A stretch of 64,000 bases of DNA from Ipomoea triloba (lineage: Eukaryota > Streptophyta > Magnoliopsida > Solanales > Convolvulaceae), in contig NC_044925.1 in assembly GCF_003576645.1 (NCBI RefSeq), positions 5,352,107 through 5,416,106 of the forward strand, in the 5' to 3' direction. The translations under genes were made by a program, and so were the position numbers. Of this stretch, positions 44,936 to 57,337 are shown in pieces; within the stretch, counting starts at the first letter, position 1; every line of letters starts with the position of its first letter. The notes under the pieces are model-generated. The model made no database searches. It had not been told where the DNA came from and saw only the letters and a program-made list of their open reading frames with translations.

Positions 44936-47900
44936 TATAATGCAACATTATAACATAACTTATATATCAACTATACAAAACTCATTTAGATTACAGAACC
45001 AGATAAGCTTCAACAAATTAATGTATAAGAACAATATGAACTTTGAAATGTAAAGGGGTCGAAGTTTTGACAACATCTTGAAGAAGAAGATACAAATTTT
45101 CACATTGAGTTTATTCATAGTTTGGAAATCACAATTAACTTCCAGTGTTTGAGCCGAATAACTATAGGAAACCTAGACTAGTTTACATTCTTAGGGAGTT
45201 GTGGTTATTTGTAGTTATGGTCACAAGGCAAGCTTCATCACGATGCACCTTGGCTGATGACTTTCTTATAAAAGAGAAGAAAACTGTCTAAATCTTGAAA
45301 ACAAAAACACCGGCGGAGGACATGCTTAGTAAAGCATCTAAGTCAGGAATTTATAATTTTCATTTTTACTTTTTTTTTATTGGAATATCAAAAGTAAAGC
45401 ATCTATGAGGGGAAAGATTTTGTTAATCTTAAATAGGGTTTACTCTTGTGTTTTCAGGTTATCTAGGGTGTCCACTATCATATACACCTTGCCCCCAAGT
45501 AATACTACTTTAAATAAAACTACTAAGAAACTGCATGTTCATTCATTACAATAGTTCATTTTCCTTTTTTTTTTTTTTTGGTTACAATTTTCAGAAAAAA
45601 AAAAAGAATAAAAGTTTAAATTACTTACATTTGTCATATAACAGAACAAAAAGAAAAAGTAAAGCCAAATTTTTGACAAAATATTGGTATTTAATAATAA
45701 TAATAATAATAATAATAAAGTTATACATTGCTGTCAAATTTTATCCTCATTAAAAATGAAACATGTCATCACTTGGCTAAATGGGCAATTTAACCATAAT
45801 TAGCCTGGACCACACAAAATGAGACAGGGTACCTAATATTTGAGTATTTTCAAGAGAAATTTTTCTTGATTTTTTGCATGTTTAGATGAGAGAGGTAATG
45901 AGTTGGAGCAAAGAGGAGGAAAGAAAGAGAAAAAAATACAATGAGTATTGAGTTTTTTTGATTTGTTTTATTTTTATTTTTGTTTTGTTTTTTTTTTCTT
46001 CTTTTGTTTTTATTTTTCTTTTTGTTTTTTTTTTTTTGGTTTTTTTTTTTTTTTTGTTTTTGTTTTTTTTTTTTTTTTTTTTGGAAGCTTAAGAGGAAAA
46101 GAAAAGAAGAAGAAGAATGTAAAATTTTTTTGAGAGAGGTAATGTTTGATGCTCATGGAATACACCAGGAGCGGAGGGCGCGTTACTAGTACAATATTTC
46201 TTCTGACTGTCTTTTCTTTTTTATTTTTTTCTTTTAATGTTTTTCTCTCCCTCGTCATTCCATATAGCCTGCAAAAGTTGAGCAAAAAAATCTCTCACTT
46301 GAAGATGCTCTTAGTTTTACTTTTTCTTTTTGTTATGTGATATGACAAAGGTAAGTAATTTAATTTAATTTTTAGAAATTATAACCAGAAAAAGAAAAAC
46401 CAAAACAAACTATTGTAACGAATCAACAGTTTCTTATTGGTTTTTATTTACAATAGTATTACTTGGGGGCAAGCTGTATATGATCATACTAGTGTAAATA
46501 AAACAACTAAGAAATTGTTCATTCTTTACCATAGTTCATTTTCCTTTTTATTTTTTGGTTACAATTTTCAAAAACAAAAAAAAAAAAGAATAAGAGTTTA
46601 AATTACTTACTTTGTCATATCACAGAACAAAAAGAAAAAGTAAAGCCAAGTTTCTCACAAAATATAGGTATTTAAAAAATAATAATAATAATAATAATAA
46701 TTATAAAAGTTATACATTGCTGTAAAATTTTGTCCTCACTAATAAGGACACATGTCATCACTAGACTAAATGGGCAATTGCACAATATATAATTAGCTTG
46801 GACCACACAAAATGTGACTTCAAGAGAAGTTTTTTTTTTTTTTTTTTTTTCATGGTTAAATGAGAAAGGTAATGAGTTGGAGCATAGAGGGGGAAAGAGA
46901 GAAAAAAAAATTACAATGAGTTTGGGCTTCTTCTTTCTTTTTTTTTTTCTCTCTGTGTGTGTGTGTGTAGAACTCAGGAGATGAAGAAAAAAAAAAGTAA
47001 TGTTTGATGCTTGTGCAAATCACCTGGGGCGGAGGGTGCATTAATAGTACAATTTTTTCCCCACTATCTTTTTCTCTTTTTTTTCCCCTTTTCTTTTCAT
47101 ATTTTTCTCTTCCCTCACCATTCTATGTGGCTTGTAAAAAAATCTCGCACTTGAAGATGCTCTTAGCACATGGAGTCGGGAGGTTCCACACATCATAATT
47201 TGTGTACATGGCTAACATTAATAACAAATACTCCGTAATATGTATGAGTGTCATATAATGCAACATTATAACATAACTTATATATCAACTATACAAAACT
47301 CATTTCGATTACAGAACCAGATAAGCTTCAACAAATTAATGCATAAGAACAATATGAACTTTGAAGTGTAAAGGGATCGAAGTTTTGACAACATCTTGAA
47401 GAAGAAGATACAAATTTTCACATTGAGTTTATTCATAGTTTGGAAATCACAATTAACTTCCCGTGTTTGAGCCGAATAACTATAGGAAACCTAGACTAGT
47501 TTACCTTCTTATGGAGTTGTGGTTATTTGTAGTTATGGTCACAAGGCAGGCTTCATCACTATGCACCTTAGCTGATGACTTTCTTATAAAAAAGAAGAAA
47601 AGTGTCTAAATCTTGAAAACAAAAACACCAGTGGAGGGCATGCTTTGTAAAGCATCTAAGTCAGGAATTTATAATTTTCTTTTTTACTTTTTTTTTTAAT
47701 TGGAATATCAAAAGTAAAGCAGCTAAGAGGGGAAAGATTTTGTTAATCTTAAATAGGGTTTACTCTTGTGTTTTCATACTATCTAGGGTGTCCACTATCA
47801 TATAACCCTTGCCCCCAAGTAATACTATTGTAAATAAAACTACTAAGAAACTGCATGTTCATTCATTATAATAGTTCATTTTCCTTTTTTTTTTTTTGGT

Positions 47901-48020
47901 TACAATTTTCAGAAAAAAAAAAAAAAAGAATAAAAGTTTAAATTACTTACATTTGTCATGTAACAGAACAACAGAACAAAAAGAAAAAGTAAAGCCAAAT
48001 TTTTGACAAAATATTGGTAT

Positions 48021-48055
<35 letters not shown>

Positions 48056-48839
48056 GTTATACATTGCTGTAAAATTTTATCCTCACTAAAAATGAAACAT
48101 GTCATCACTTGGCTAAATGGGCAATTTAACCATAATTAGCCTGGACCAAACAAAATGAGACAGGGTACCTAATATTTGAGTATTTTCAAGAGAAATTTTC
48201 TCTTGATTTTTTGCATGTCTAGATGAGAGAGGTAATGAGTTGGAGCATAGAGGAGGAAAGAAAGAGAAAAAAAAAATACAATGAGTATTGAGTTTTTTTG
48301 CTTTGTTTTGTTTTTATTTCTGTTTTGTTTTTTCTTCTTCTTTTGTTTTTGTTTTTCTTTTTGTTTTTCTTTTTGTTTTTTTTTTTGTTTTTTTTTTTGT
48401 TTTGTTTTGTTTTTTTTTTGTTTTTTTTTTAAGCTTAAGAGGAGAAGAAAAGAAGAAGAAGAATATAATATTTTTTTGGGAGAAGTAATGTTTGATGCTG
48501 ATGGAATGCAGCAGGAGCGGATGGCGCGTTACTAGTACAATATTTTTTTTGACCGTCTTTTCTTTTTTCTTTTTTTTCTTTTCATGTTTTTCTCTCCCTC
48601 ATCATTCCATATAGTCTGCAAAAGTTGAACAAAAAAATCTCACACTTGAAGATGCTCTTAGTTTTACTTTTTATTTTTGTTATGTGATATGACAAAGGTA
48701 GGTAATTTAATTTAATTTTTAGAAATTGTAACAAAAAAAAAAAAACAAAACAAACTATTGTAACGAATCAACAGTTTCTTCTTATTGGTTTTCATTTACA
48801 ATAGTATTACTTGGGGGCAAGCTGTATATGGTAATACTT
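44162..48839. repeat. Higher-order direct repeat, two units of about 2.34 kb
   Basis: The anchor GTGTAAATAAAAC(C/A)ACTAAG recurs at 44,162, 46,492 and 48,840 (spacing 2,330 and 2,348). Both units end with the same fusion, GATGCTCTTAG joined to TTTTACTTTTTCTTTTTG (46,313) or TTTTACTTTTTATTTTTG (48,659). The shared fusion indicates one event followed by duplication. A third, incomplete unit starts at 48,840. Confidence 0.88.
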
Positions 48840-49016
48840 GTGTAAATAAAACAACTAAGAAATTGTTCATTCTTTACCATAGTTCATTTTCCTTTTTATT
48901 TTTTGGTTACAATTTTCAAAAAAAAAAAAAAGATTAAAAGTTTAAATTACTTACCTTTGTCATATCACAGAACAAAAAGAAAAAGTAAAGCCAAGTTTCT
49001 GACAAAATATAGGTAT

Positions 49017-49073
<57 letters not shown>

Positions 49074-50479
49074 GTTATATATTACAGTAAAATTTTTTCT
49101 TGACTAATAAGGACACATGTCATCACTAGACTAAATGAGCAATTGCACAATATATAATTAGCGTGGACCACACAAAATGAGACTTCAAGAGAAGTTTTCT
49201 TGATTTTTTTTTTTTTTGCATGGTTAAATGAGAGAGGTAATGAGTTGGAGCATAGAGGAGGAAAGAGAGAAAAAAAATTACAATGAGTTTGGGCTTTTAT
49301 TTTCTTTTTTTCTTTTTTCTTTTTCTTTTTTCTTTTTTCTTTTTTCTGTGTGTGTGTGTGTAGAACTGAGGAGAAGAAGAAGAAAAAAAAAAGTAATTTT
49401 TGATGCTTATGCAAATCACCAGGGGTGGAGGGTGCATTAATAGTACAATTTTTTTCTCACTATCTTTTTCTCTTTTTTTTTTCCCTTTTCTTTTCATATT
49501 TTTCTCTTCCCTTACCATTCTTTGTGGCTTGCAAAACAATCTCGCACTTGAAGATGCTCTTAGCACATGGAGTCGGGAGGTTCCACACATCATAATTTGT
49601 GTACATGGCTAACATTAAAAACAAATACTCCGTAATATGTTTGAGTGTCATATAAAGCAACATTATAACATAACTTATATATCAACTATACAAAACTCAT
49701 TTTGATTACAGAACCAGATAAGCGTCAACAAATTAATGTATAAGAACAATATGAACTTTGAAGTGTAAAGGGATCGGAGTTTTGACAACATCTTGAAGAA
49801 GAAGATACAAATTTCACATTGAGTTTAGTCACAGTTTGGAAATCACAATTAACTTCCCGTGTTTGAGCCAAATAACTATAGGAAACCTAGACTAGTTTAC
49901 CTTCTTATACATTATTGCTGTAAAATTTTATCCTCACTAAAAATGACACATGTCATCACTTGGATAAATGGGGAATTTCACCATAATTACCTGGACCACA
50001 CAAAATGAGACAGGGTACCTTATATTAGAGTATTTTCAAGAGAAATTTTCTCTTGATTTTTTGCATGGTTAGATGAGAGAGGTAATGAGTTGGAGCATAG
50101 AGGAAAGAAAGAGAAAAAAATACAATGAGTATTGAGTTTTTTTGCTTTGTTTTGTTTTTATTTTTGTTTTGTTTTTTTTTCTTCTTTTGTTTTTGTTTTT
50201 CTTTTTGTTTTTTTTTTAATGAAGCTTAAGAGGAGAAGAAAAGAAGAAGAAGAATATAATATTTTTTTGAGAGAGGTAATGTTTGATGCTCATGGAATGC
50301 ACCAGGAGCGAAGGGCGCGTTACCAGTACAATATTTTTTCTGGCTGTCTTTTCTTTTTTCTTTTTTTCATTTCATGTTTTTCTCTCCCTCATCATTCCAT
50401 ATATCCTGCAAAAGTTGAGCAAAAAAATCTCACACTTCATGATGCTCTTAGGACATGGAGTCTGGAGATTACACACATA

Positions 50480-51251
50480 TCATAATTTGTGTACATGGTA
50501 ACATTAAAAACAAATAATATGTATGAGTATCATATAATGCATATGTTATAACACAGCTAGCTTATGTATCAATGTACTATACAAAACTCATTTTGATTAT
50601 AGAATCAGATAACATTTTGACAACATTTTGAAGAAGAGGATATGAACTCCCACATTGAGTTTATTCATAGTTTGAAAATCACAATACTTAACTTCCAGTG
50701 TTTGAGCCGGTTAACTATACGAAACCTAGACTAGTTTACCTTCTTGTGGAATTGTGGTTATTTGTAGTTATGGTCACAAGGCAGGCTTCATCACGATGCA
50801 CCTTCAGATAGTGGCTGATGACTTTCTTATAAAAAAGAAGTAAAGTGTCTAAATCTTGAAAAACAAAAACACCGGCCGAGGGCATGCTTAGTAAAGCATC
50901 TAAGTCAGGAATTTATAATTTTCATTTTTACTTTTTTTTTATTGGAATATCAAAAGTAAAGCATCTAAGAAGTGAAAGATTTTGTTAATCTTAAATAGGG
51001 TTTACTCTTGTGTTTTCAGGTTATCTAGCGTGTCCCCTATCATATACGCCTTGCCCCCAAGTAATACTATTGTAAATAAAATTACTAAGAAACTCCATGT
51101 TCATTCATTACAATAGTTCATTTTCCTTTTTTTTTTTTTTGGTTACAATTTTCAGAAAAAAAAAAAGAATAAAAGTTTAAATTACTTACATTTGTCATAT
51201 AACAGAACAAAAAGAAAAAGTAAAGCCAAATTTTTGACAAAATATTGGTAT

Positions 51252-51301
<50 letters not shown>

Positions 51302-53345
51302 GTTATACATTGCTGTAAAATTTTATCCTCACTAAAAATGACAGATGTCATCACTTGGCTAAATGGGCAATTTGACCATAATTAGCCTGGACCACAAAAA
51401 TGAGACAGGATACCTAATATTAGAGTATTTTCAAGAAAAATTTTCTCTTGATTTGTTGCATGGTTAGATGAGAGAGGTAATGAGGAAAGAAAGAGAAAAA
51501 AAAATGAGTATTGAGTTTTTTTGGTTTCTTTTGTTTTTTTTTTCTTTTGTTTTTGTTTTTCCTTTTGTTTTTCCTTTTATTTTTTGTTCTGTTTTTTTTT
51601 TTGTTTTTTTTTTTTGTTTTTTTTTTGTGGAGCTTAAGAGGAGAAGAAAAGAAGAAGAAGAATATAATTTATTTTTGAGAGTGGTAATGTTTGATGCTCA
51701 TGGAACGCACCAGGAGCGGAGGGCGCCTTAATAGTACAATATTTTTTCTGACTGTCTTTTCTTTTTTCTTTTTCTTTTTTGATTTCATGTTTTTCTCTGC
51801 TCATCATTCCATATAGCCTACAAAAGTTGAGCAAAAAAATCGCACACTTAAGATGTTCTTAGTACATGGAGTCTGGAGATTACACACATATCATAATTTG
51901 TGTACATGGCTAACATTAAAAACAAATAATATGTATGAGTTTTTTTTTTTTTTGAAGCCATGTATGAGTTTCTTATAATGCATATGTTATAACACAGCTA
52001 GCTTATGTATCAATGTACTATACAAAACTTATTTTGATTATAGAACTAGATAAGCTTCAAAAATTTAATGAATAAGAATGATATGAACTTAGAAGTGTAA
52101 ATGAAGTTTTGACAACATTTTGAAGAAGAGGATATGATTGAGTTTATTCATAGTTTGGAAATCACAATAATTAACTTCCAGTGTTTGAGCCGGTTAACTA
52201 TACGAAACCTAGACTAGTTTACCTTCTTGTGGAGTTGTGGTTATTTGTAGTTATGGTCACAAGGCAGGCTTCATCACGATGCACCTTCAGATAGTGGCTG
52301 ATGACTTTCTTATAAAAAAGAAGTAAAGTGTCTAAATCTTGAAAACAAAAACACCTGCCGAGGGCATGCTTAGTAAAGCATCTAAGTCAGGAATTTATAA
52401 TTTTCATTTTTACTTTTTTTTTATTGGAATATCAAAAGTAAAGCATCTAAGAGGTGAAAGATTTTGTTAATCTTAAATAGGGTTTACTCTTGTGTTTTCA
52501 GGTTATCTAGCGTGTCCACTATCATATACGCCTTGCCCCCAAATAATACTATTGTAAATAAAATTACTAAGAAACTGCATGTTCATTCATTACAATAGTT
52601 CATTTTCCTTTTTTTTTTTTTGGTTACAATTTTCAGAAGAAAAAAAAAGAATAAAAGTTTAAATTACTTACATTTGTCATATAACAGAACAAAAAGAAAA
52701 AGTAAAGCCAAGTGTTTGACAAAATATAGGAATTTAATAATAATAATAATAATAATAAAGAAAAAGTTATACATTGTTGTAAAATTTTATCCTCTCTAAA
52801 AATGACACATGTCATCACTTGGCTAAATGGGCAATTTCACCATAATTAGCTTGGACCACAAAAAATGAGACAGGGCACCTAATATTATAATACTTTCAAC
52901 AGAAATTTTCTCTTGATTTTTTGCATGGTTAGATGAGAGAGGTAATGAGTTGGAGCATAGAGAATGAAAGAAAGAGAAAAAAAAATACAATGAGTATTGA
53001 GGTTTTTTTGCTTTGTTTTGTTTTTATTTTAGTTTTGTTTTTTCTTTTTTTTTTTTGTTTTTGTTTTTTTTTTGTTTTTTTTTTTTTGTGCAGCTTAAGA
53101 GGAGAAGAAAAGAAGAAGAAGAAGAATATAATATTTTTTTTTGAGAGAGGAAATGTTTGATGCTCATGGAACGCACCAAGAGCGGAGGGCGTGTTACTAG
53201 TGCAATATTTTTTCTGACTATCTTTTCTTTTTTCTTTTTTTTTTTCTTTTCATGTTTTTCTCTCCCTCATCATTCCATATAGCCTGCAAAAGTTGAGCAA
53301 AAAAATCTCACACTTGAAGATGCTCCTAGTACATGGAGTCTGGAG
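50480..53345. repeat. Direct repeat of spacer plus module, period about 1.48 kb
   Basis: Two copies of the spacer (about 50,480-51,110 and 51,870-52,590), each followed by a module (to about 51,860 and 53,345). Landmarks GGTTAACTATACGAAACCTA and CTTCAGATAGTGGCTGATGA are shared and distinguish this subtype from the 44-49 kb units. Confidence 0.8.
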
Positions 53346-53402
53346 ATTACACACATATCATAATTTGTGTACATGGCTAACATTAAAAACAAATAACATT
53401 AA

Positions 53403-55106
53403 AAGCACTCATACATATTACGGAGTATTTGTTTTTAATGTTAGCCATGTACACAAATTATGATGTGCGGAATCTCCCGACTTCATGTGCTAAGAGCATC
53501 TTCAAGTGCGAGATTTTTTTGCAAGCCACATAGAATGGTGAGGGAAGAAAAAAACATGAAAAGAAAAGGAGAAAAAAAAAAAAGAGAAAAAGATAGTGAG
53601 ATAAAAATTTGTACTATTAATGCGCCCTTCGCCCATGGTGATTTGCACAAGCATCAAACATTACTTTTTTTTTTCTTCTTCTCCTGAGTTCTACACACAC
53701 ACACACACACACACACAAAAAAAAAAAGAAAAAAAAGAAAAAAAAAAGCCCAAACTCATTGTAATTTTTTTCTCTCTTTCCCCCTCTATGCTTCAACTCA
53801 TTACCTCTCTCATCTAACCATGCAAAAAAAAAAAAAAAAAAAAATCAAGAAAACTTCTCTTGAAGTCTCATTTTGTGTGGTCCAGGCTAATTATATATTG
53901 TGCAATTGTCCATTTAGTCTAGTGATGACATGTTTCCTTATTAGTGAGGACAAAATTTTACAGCAATGTATAACTTTTATTATTATTATTATTATTAAAT
54001 ACCTATATTTTGTCAGAAACTTGGCTTTACTTTTTCTTTTTGTTCTGTGATATGACAAAGGTAAGTAATTTAAACTTTTATTTATTTATTTTTTAAATTG
54101 TAACCAAAAAATAAAAAGGAAAATGAACTATGGTAAAGAATGAACAATTTCTTAGTGGTTTTATTTACACTAGTATTATCATATACAGCTTGCCCCCAAG
54201 TAATATTATTGTAAATAAAAACCAATAAGAAAATGTTGATTCGTTACAATAGTTTGTTTTGTTTTTTTTTTTGTTTTTTTTGGTTACAATTTTGAAAAAA
54301 TTAAATTAAATTACTTACCTTTGTCATATCACATAACAAAAAGAAAAAGTAAAACTAAGTTTCTAACAAAATATAGATAATTAATAATAATAATAATACA
54401 GTTATACATTGCTGTAAAATTTTGTCCATGTTCTCACTAAAAATGACACATGTTATCACTAGGCTAAATGGACAATTGCATCATATATAATTAGTCTGGA
54501 CCACACAAAATGAGACAGAGTACCTAATAGAGTATTTTTCAAGATAAGTTTTCTCTTGATTTTTTTTTTTATGCATGGTTAGATGAGAGAGGTAATGAGT
54601 TAGAGCATAGAGGAGGACAGAAAGAGAAAAAAAAAATCACAATGAGTATGAGTTTTTTTTTTTTTTTTTTTTGGTGTGTGTGTGTGTTTTGCAACCTGGG
54701 GGAGAAGGGAAAAAAAAAGAATAAAAGTTTAAATTACTTACCTTTGTCATATCACAAAAAAAAAAAGAAAAAAAGAATGTAAAGTCAAATTTCTGACAAA
54801 ATACAGGTATTTAATAATAATAATAATACAAGTTATACATTGCCGTAAAACTTTGTCCTCACTAAAAATGACATATGTCATTACTAGATTAGATGACCGG
54901 AAAACACAAGAGTAAACATGTAGACTATAGAAAATTGAGAGTACTTTCGTTATCATTATTTCATAATGATAAACAATAACTCAATTTTGATATTTAAATT
55001 ACTTATAGATTTAATATGGTAAAAATAATCAATGGTTTATTATATTAGTAAATATAATAAAACTAGTCCACAAGAGATATACATAAAATATCTTTTAGTC
55101 AACTAG
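53403..55106 (-). repeat. Right inverted arm of the compound array
   Basis: Mirror of the left arm. The orientation switch is at about 53,400, where a forward copy ending AACATTAAAA meets an inverted one starting at AGCACTCATACATATTACGG. Confidence 0.85.
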
Positions 55107-55114
55107 AAGACTTA

Positions 55115-55230
55115 ATAGTGATACGGCGTCGTATTGGACTAAGGGTTATATGTTTAGTAATTTTTATAAAAAAAAAAAAATTAGTGAAACGGCGTCGTAT
55201 TGGACCCAATCACCCAGGTCCACGGCATAA
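55115..55230. repeat. Paired palindrome ATACGGCGTCGTAT, MULE-end remnant
   Basis: TAGTGATACGGCGTCGTATTGGAC occurs at 55,115 and again, slightly changed, at 55,182. It is followed by CCACGGCATAATTTGC, which resembles the right end of the Mutator-like element at 27,676-28,449 (CACAGTATAATTTGCC). Confidence 0.5.
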
Positions 55231-56133
55231 TTTGCAGAATCTCTTCCAAATCTCCCAACTATTATAAGAATATTTACAGAAGAGTTACTCAAGTACTTAT
55301 TTCAATTGACTATGAAGATGTGTACTGAACAATAAATAAACTAACACAAAATAACAAGGATGATAAAATGTACAGGGTACAGCTACCCCCCCCCCCCCCC
55401 CCCCCCAAAAAAAAATCTATGCTCTTCCTCTCATTAAAACTCCAAATTACTAAAGGGATAACCTAACCAATTTACTCAAATTATTTACTTATTAATCATA
55501 TAAGGTTACGAGTTTGATTCTCAATTGAAATGACATTGATTTTTTGGTTTGAACTAATCGTAATAACTTAGGTTAGTTTATTTTATTTGCCGATTAGAGT
55601 CTCAAAGACCTGATAAAAAATAAAACTCCAAAATTAACAAAGATTAAGAAGCATTGAAAGTGTTGGGAAAGACTGGTGAAGGATTAAGTCTAGCAATTGG
55701 TGATTAGGAGGAGGGGTCAAATCTAACATCCTACCTTTAAAAAATGTGCCAGTATATAATGAAACAGAGTTGCATCTTCCTTACGAGTTATAACTTTTGA
55801 TGTATTGATTAATTAAAACCGGGTCAAAAACAGGTGAATAGATTTTTGAGCATCCACATTACCCAATTTGACAAATAAGTGACATTATGAAACTAAATAG
55901 TAAAACAGAAGAAACATGAATTAAAAACTGTAAAATTAAAGAAAAAAAGAATTTGATTAACATAAGAGGCCGGGAGAATTACATTTGAACATGAAATTAA
56001 TTAAAATCCCTATATTATATTCCCGTGCTAGAAACCAAAAAAATATAATCCTCCTACATACGTTCTATACTAAGTAGCAAAGCAGGGGTTATAAAGATGG
56101 CGGACATCTTTTAAGCAGAATGCAAAAGGGTAT
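55231..56133. other. Intergenic DNA and 3' flank of the glutaredoxin gene
   Basis: Includes a C22/A9 homopolymer pair at 55,387-55,415, one copy of the dispersed repeat also seen at 32,840 (55,490-55,610), and a stretch related to intron 4 of the transporter gene (about 55,680-55,760). No coding sequence. Confidence 0.5.
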
Positions 56134-56505
56134 TCAGAGCCAGAGAGCTCCGGCGTCTTTAAGGAGAGGGACGAGGGTGCCATTGATATGACAACCCATC
56201 ACAGTATCAATCCCGCCCAAGAATCTTCCGCCCACGAAAACCGCCGGGACGGGCTGCTGCTGCCCGGGAGCCGACCCGGGCAGGTTTAGGAGAAGGTCGT
56301 AAATTTCGCGTCCGTGGGCGTCACGGTCGAGCTCGACGATGGTGGGGCCGACCCCGAGGCCGAAGAGGAGCTGCTTCACCACGTGGCACATGCAACAGCC
56401 GCTGAGCGTGAAGATCACCACCGCATTGCCGGAAGCCAGTGACCGGACCCTCTCGTAGATTGACTGCACGCTCATCTCCATTCTAATTGACTCTTTAGCC
56501 AACAT
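56134..56505 (-). CDS. CC-type glutaredoxin (ROXY family), paralogue
   Basis: Single-exon gene of 123 residues on the minus strand. CCMC active site at residues 37-40, PVPAVFVGG glutathione-binding region, terminal ALWL. I start at ATG 56,505 (MLAKES) because this aligns with MQVVKES of the copy at 33,467; an in-frame ATG at 56,529 would add eight residues. It lacks the Gly/Ala-rich insert of the other copy and has an extra Gln or two before the cis-Pro region; otherwise the fold domain is nearly the same. The two genes point toward each other, so they arose by inverted duplication or by duplication and later inversion. The short C-rich leader and TTTAAA promoter element are shared. Function beyond the family role (redox co-regulator of TGA factors) cannot be read from sequence. 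Confidence 0.95.
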   Translation of the reverse strand: MLAKESIRMEMSVQSIYERVRSLASGNAVVIFTLSGCCMCHVVKQLLFGLGVGPTIVELDRDAHGREIYDLLLNLPGSAPGQQQPVPAVFVGGRFLGGIDTVMGCHINGTLVPLLKDAGALWL

Positions 56506-56601
56506 TTTTGTTTCTAATAAATATTTCAAAACTTTTAATTTTCTTTCTTCTTGTTTGGGGTGTTAGAGAAATGGTGATGAGAGAAAGGGAGGAAAAGTGG
56601 G

Positions 56602-56610
56602 GATTTAAAG
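56602..56610 (-). promoter_or_regulatory. TATA-like element of the minus-strand glutaredoxin gene
   Basis: CTTTAAATC on the minus strand, about 98 bp before the ATG, in a CTCCCC-rich context like that of the paralogue at 33,345. Confidence 0.55.
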
Positions 56611-56645
56611 GGGGAGAAGGGGAGAGTAGATTGGATAGCCATAGT

Positions 56646-56835
56646 CTCCCCCGAGGAAGGGGACAGTGGTGTTAGTTTGGAGACAGAGAGGGAGGTGAGG
56701 GTGGTAAGTAGCGGACTAGCGATAGCTTATGAGTAAAGTAGTAACAGTAAGTAGAAGTAAGTGAAACCAAAGGAGGGCTGATGGATGGGGTTAGTAGTGG
56801 CAGCATTTGCATTTCAACCATTACTTTAATTTATT
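56646..56835 (-). promoter_or_regulatory. Promoter block conserved at 29,928-30,066
   Basis: On the minus strand it contains TTTGGTTTCACTTACTTCTA, GCTACTTACCACCCTC, AACTAACACCACTGTCCCCTTCC and GGGGGAG, in the same order as the plus-strand block 3.4 kb upstream of the other glutaredoxin gene. An extra segment TTTACTCATAAGCTATCGC is present only here. Confidence 0.7.
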
Positions 56836-56944
56836 ATTGTTATCAATGTAATTTTGCTGTGTTTAGGTGAAAGTCGTTCGAGTATTTGAGGTTATACTTT
56901 GACTAATCATTATTGGGGTAAACAATGGTTCTGCAGAAATCAGT

Positions 56945-57070
56945 TTGATTCGCGTGAGTGGTTGTGCACTCTCGTCATTTAAGAGAGATTGAAAGTTCGG
57001 ACCCTCTTTCGTATGGAAAAACGAATCTAGTCAACACTTTGCCCCTTAGTTGGGCCGGCCCCCTGACCAC
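56945..57070 (+). mobile_element. SINE-like repeat of the third family, copy 2
   Basis: CGTGAGTGGTTGTGCACTCT, AGAGAGATTGAAAGTTCGGACC (B-box-like), CTTTCGTATGGAAAAACGAA and AGTTGGGCCGGCCCC align with 41,537-41,660. A downstream pair of CTGAGTCAGTTAG...GTCTGCT...ACACCTC units (57,110-57,260) is a separate direct repeat. Confidence 0.55.
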
Positions 57071-57337
57071 ATTTGAACTCCAGCACTTTGTCGTCACCTT
57101 ATGGTTTGACCACATCTCAACTTCAGCACTAGTCTAAGTCAGTTAGTTAGGGTCTGCTCAGGACACCTCGTGATCTAACCATATCTTTGATAGTTAGGAC
57201 TTCAATTCTCTGAGTCAGTTAGAGTCTGCTAAAAACACCTCATAGTCTGACCACACCTTTAATAGTTACGACTTCAATTCTTAGAGCTATCTTGTTGATG
57301 GGTAAATACGCAATTGGACTACGCGCGCACTTTGCCN

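Larger units (their letters stand above)
43248..55106. repeat. 11.9 kb compound inverted-repeat array
   Basis: Two inverted arms of about 1.7 kb (43,248-44,935 and 53,403-55,106) enclose 8.5 kb made of further direct and inverted copies of the same modules. The basic module (about 750 bp) runs from CTTGCCCCCAAGTAATA through TTACTTACATTTGTCATA, an (AAT)n tract, TTATACATTGCTGTAAAATT, GAGAGAGGTAATGAGTTGGA, a T/G-rich tract and AGCGGAGGGCGC to TTGAAGATGCTCTTAG. A spacer module (about 640 bp) containing GTTTGAGCC and AACCTAGACTAGTTTAC follows some copies. No transposase or other coding region is visible; all frames are low-complexity translations. Confidence 0.88.

Noticed and set aside
45948..53160. 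Phe- or Lys-rich open frames throughout the array
   Set aside because: They are translations of T/G-rich, (AAT)n and A-rich tracts inside repeated modules, with no conserved domain or codon bias.
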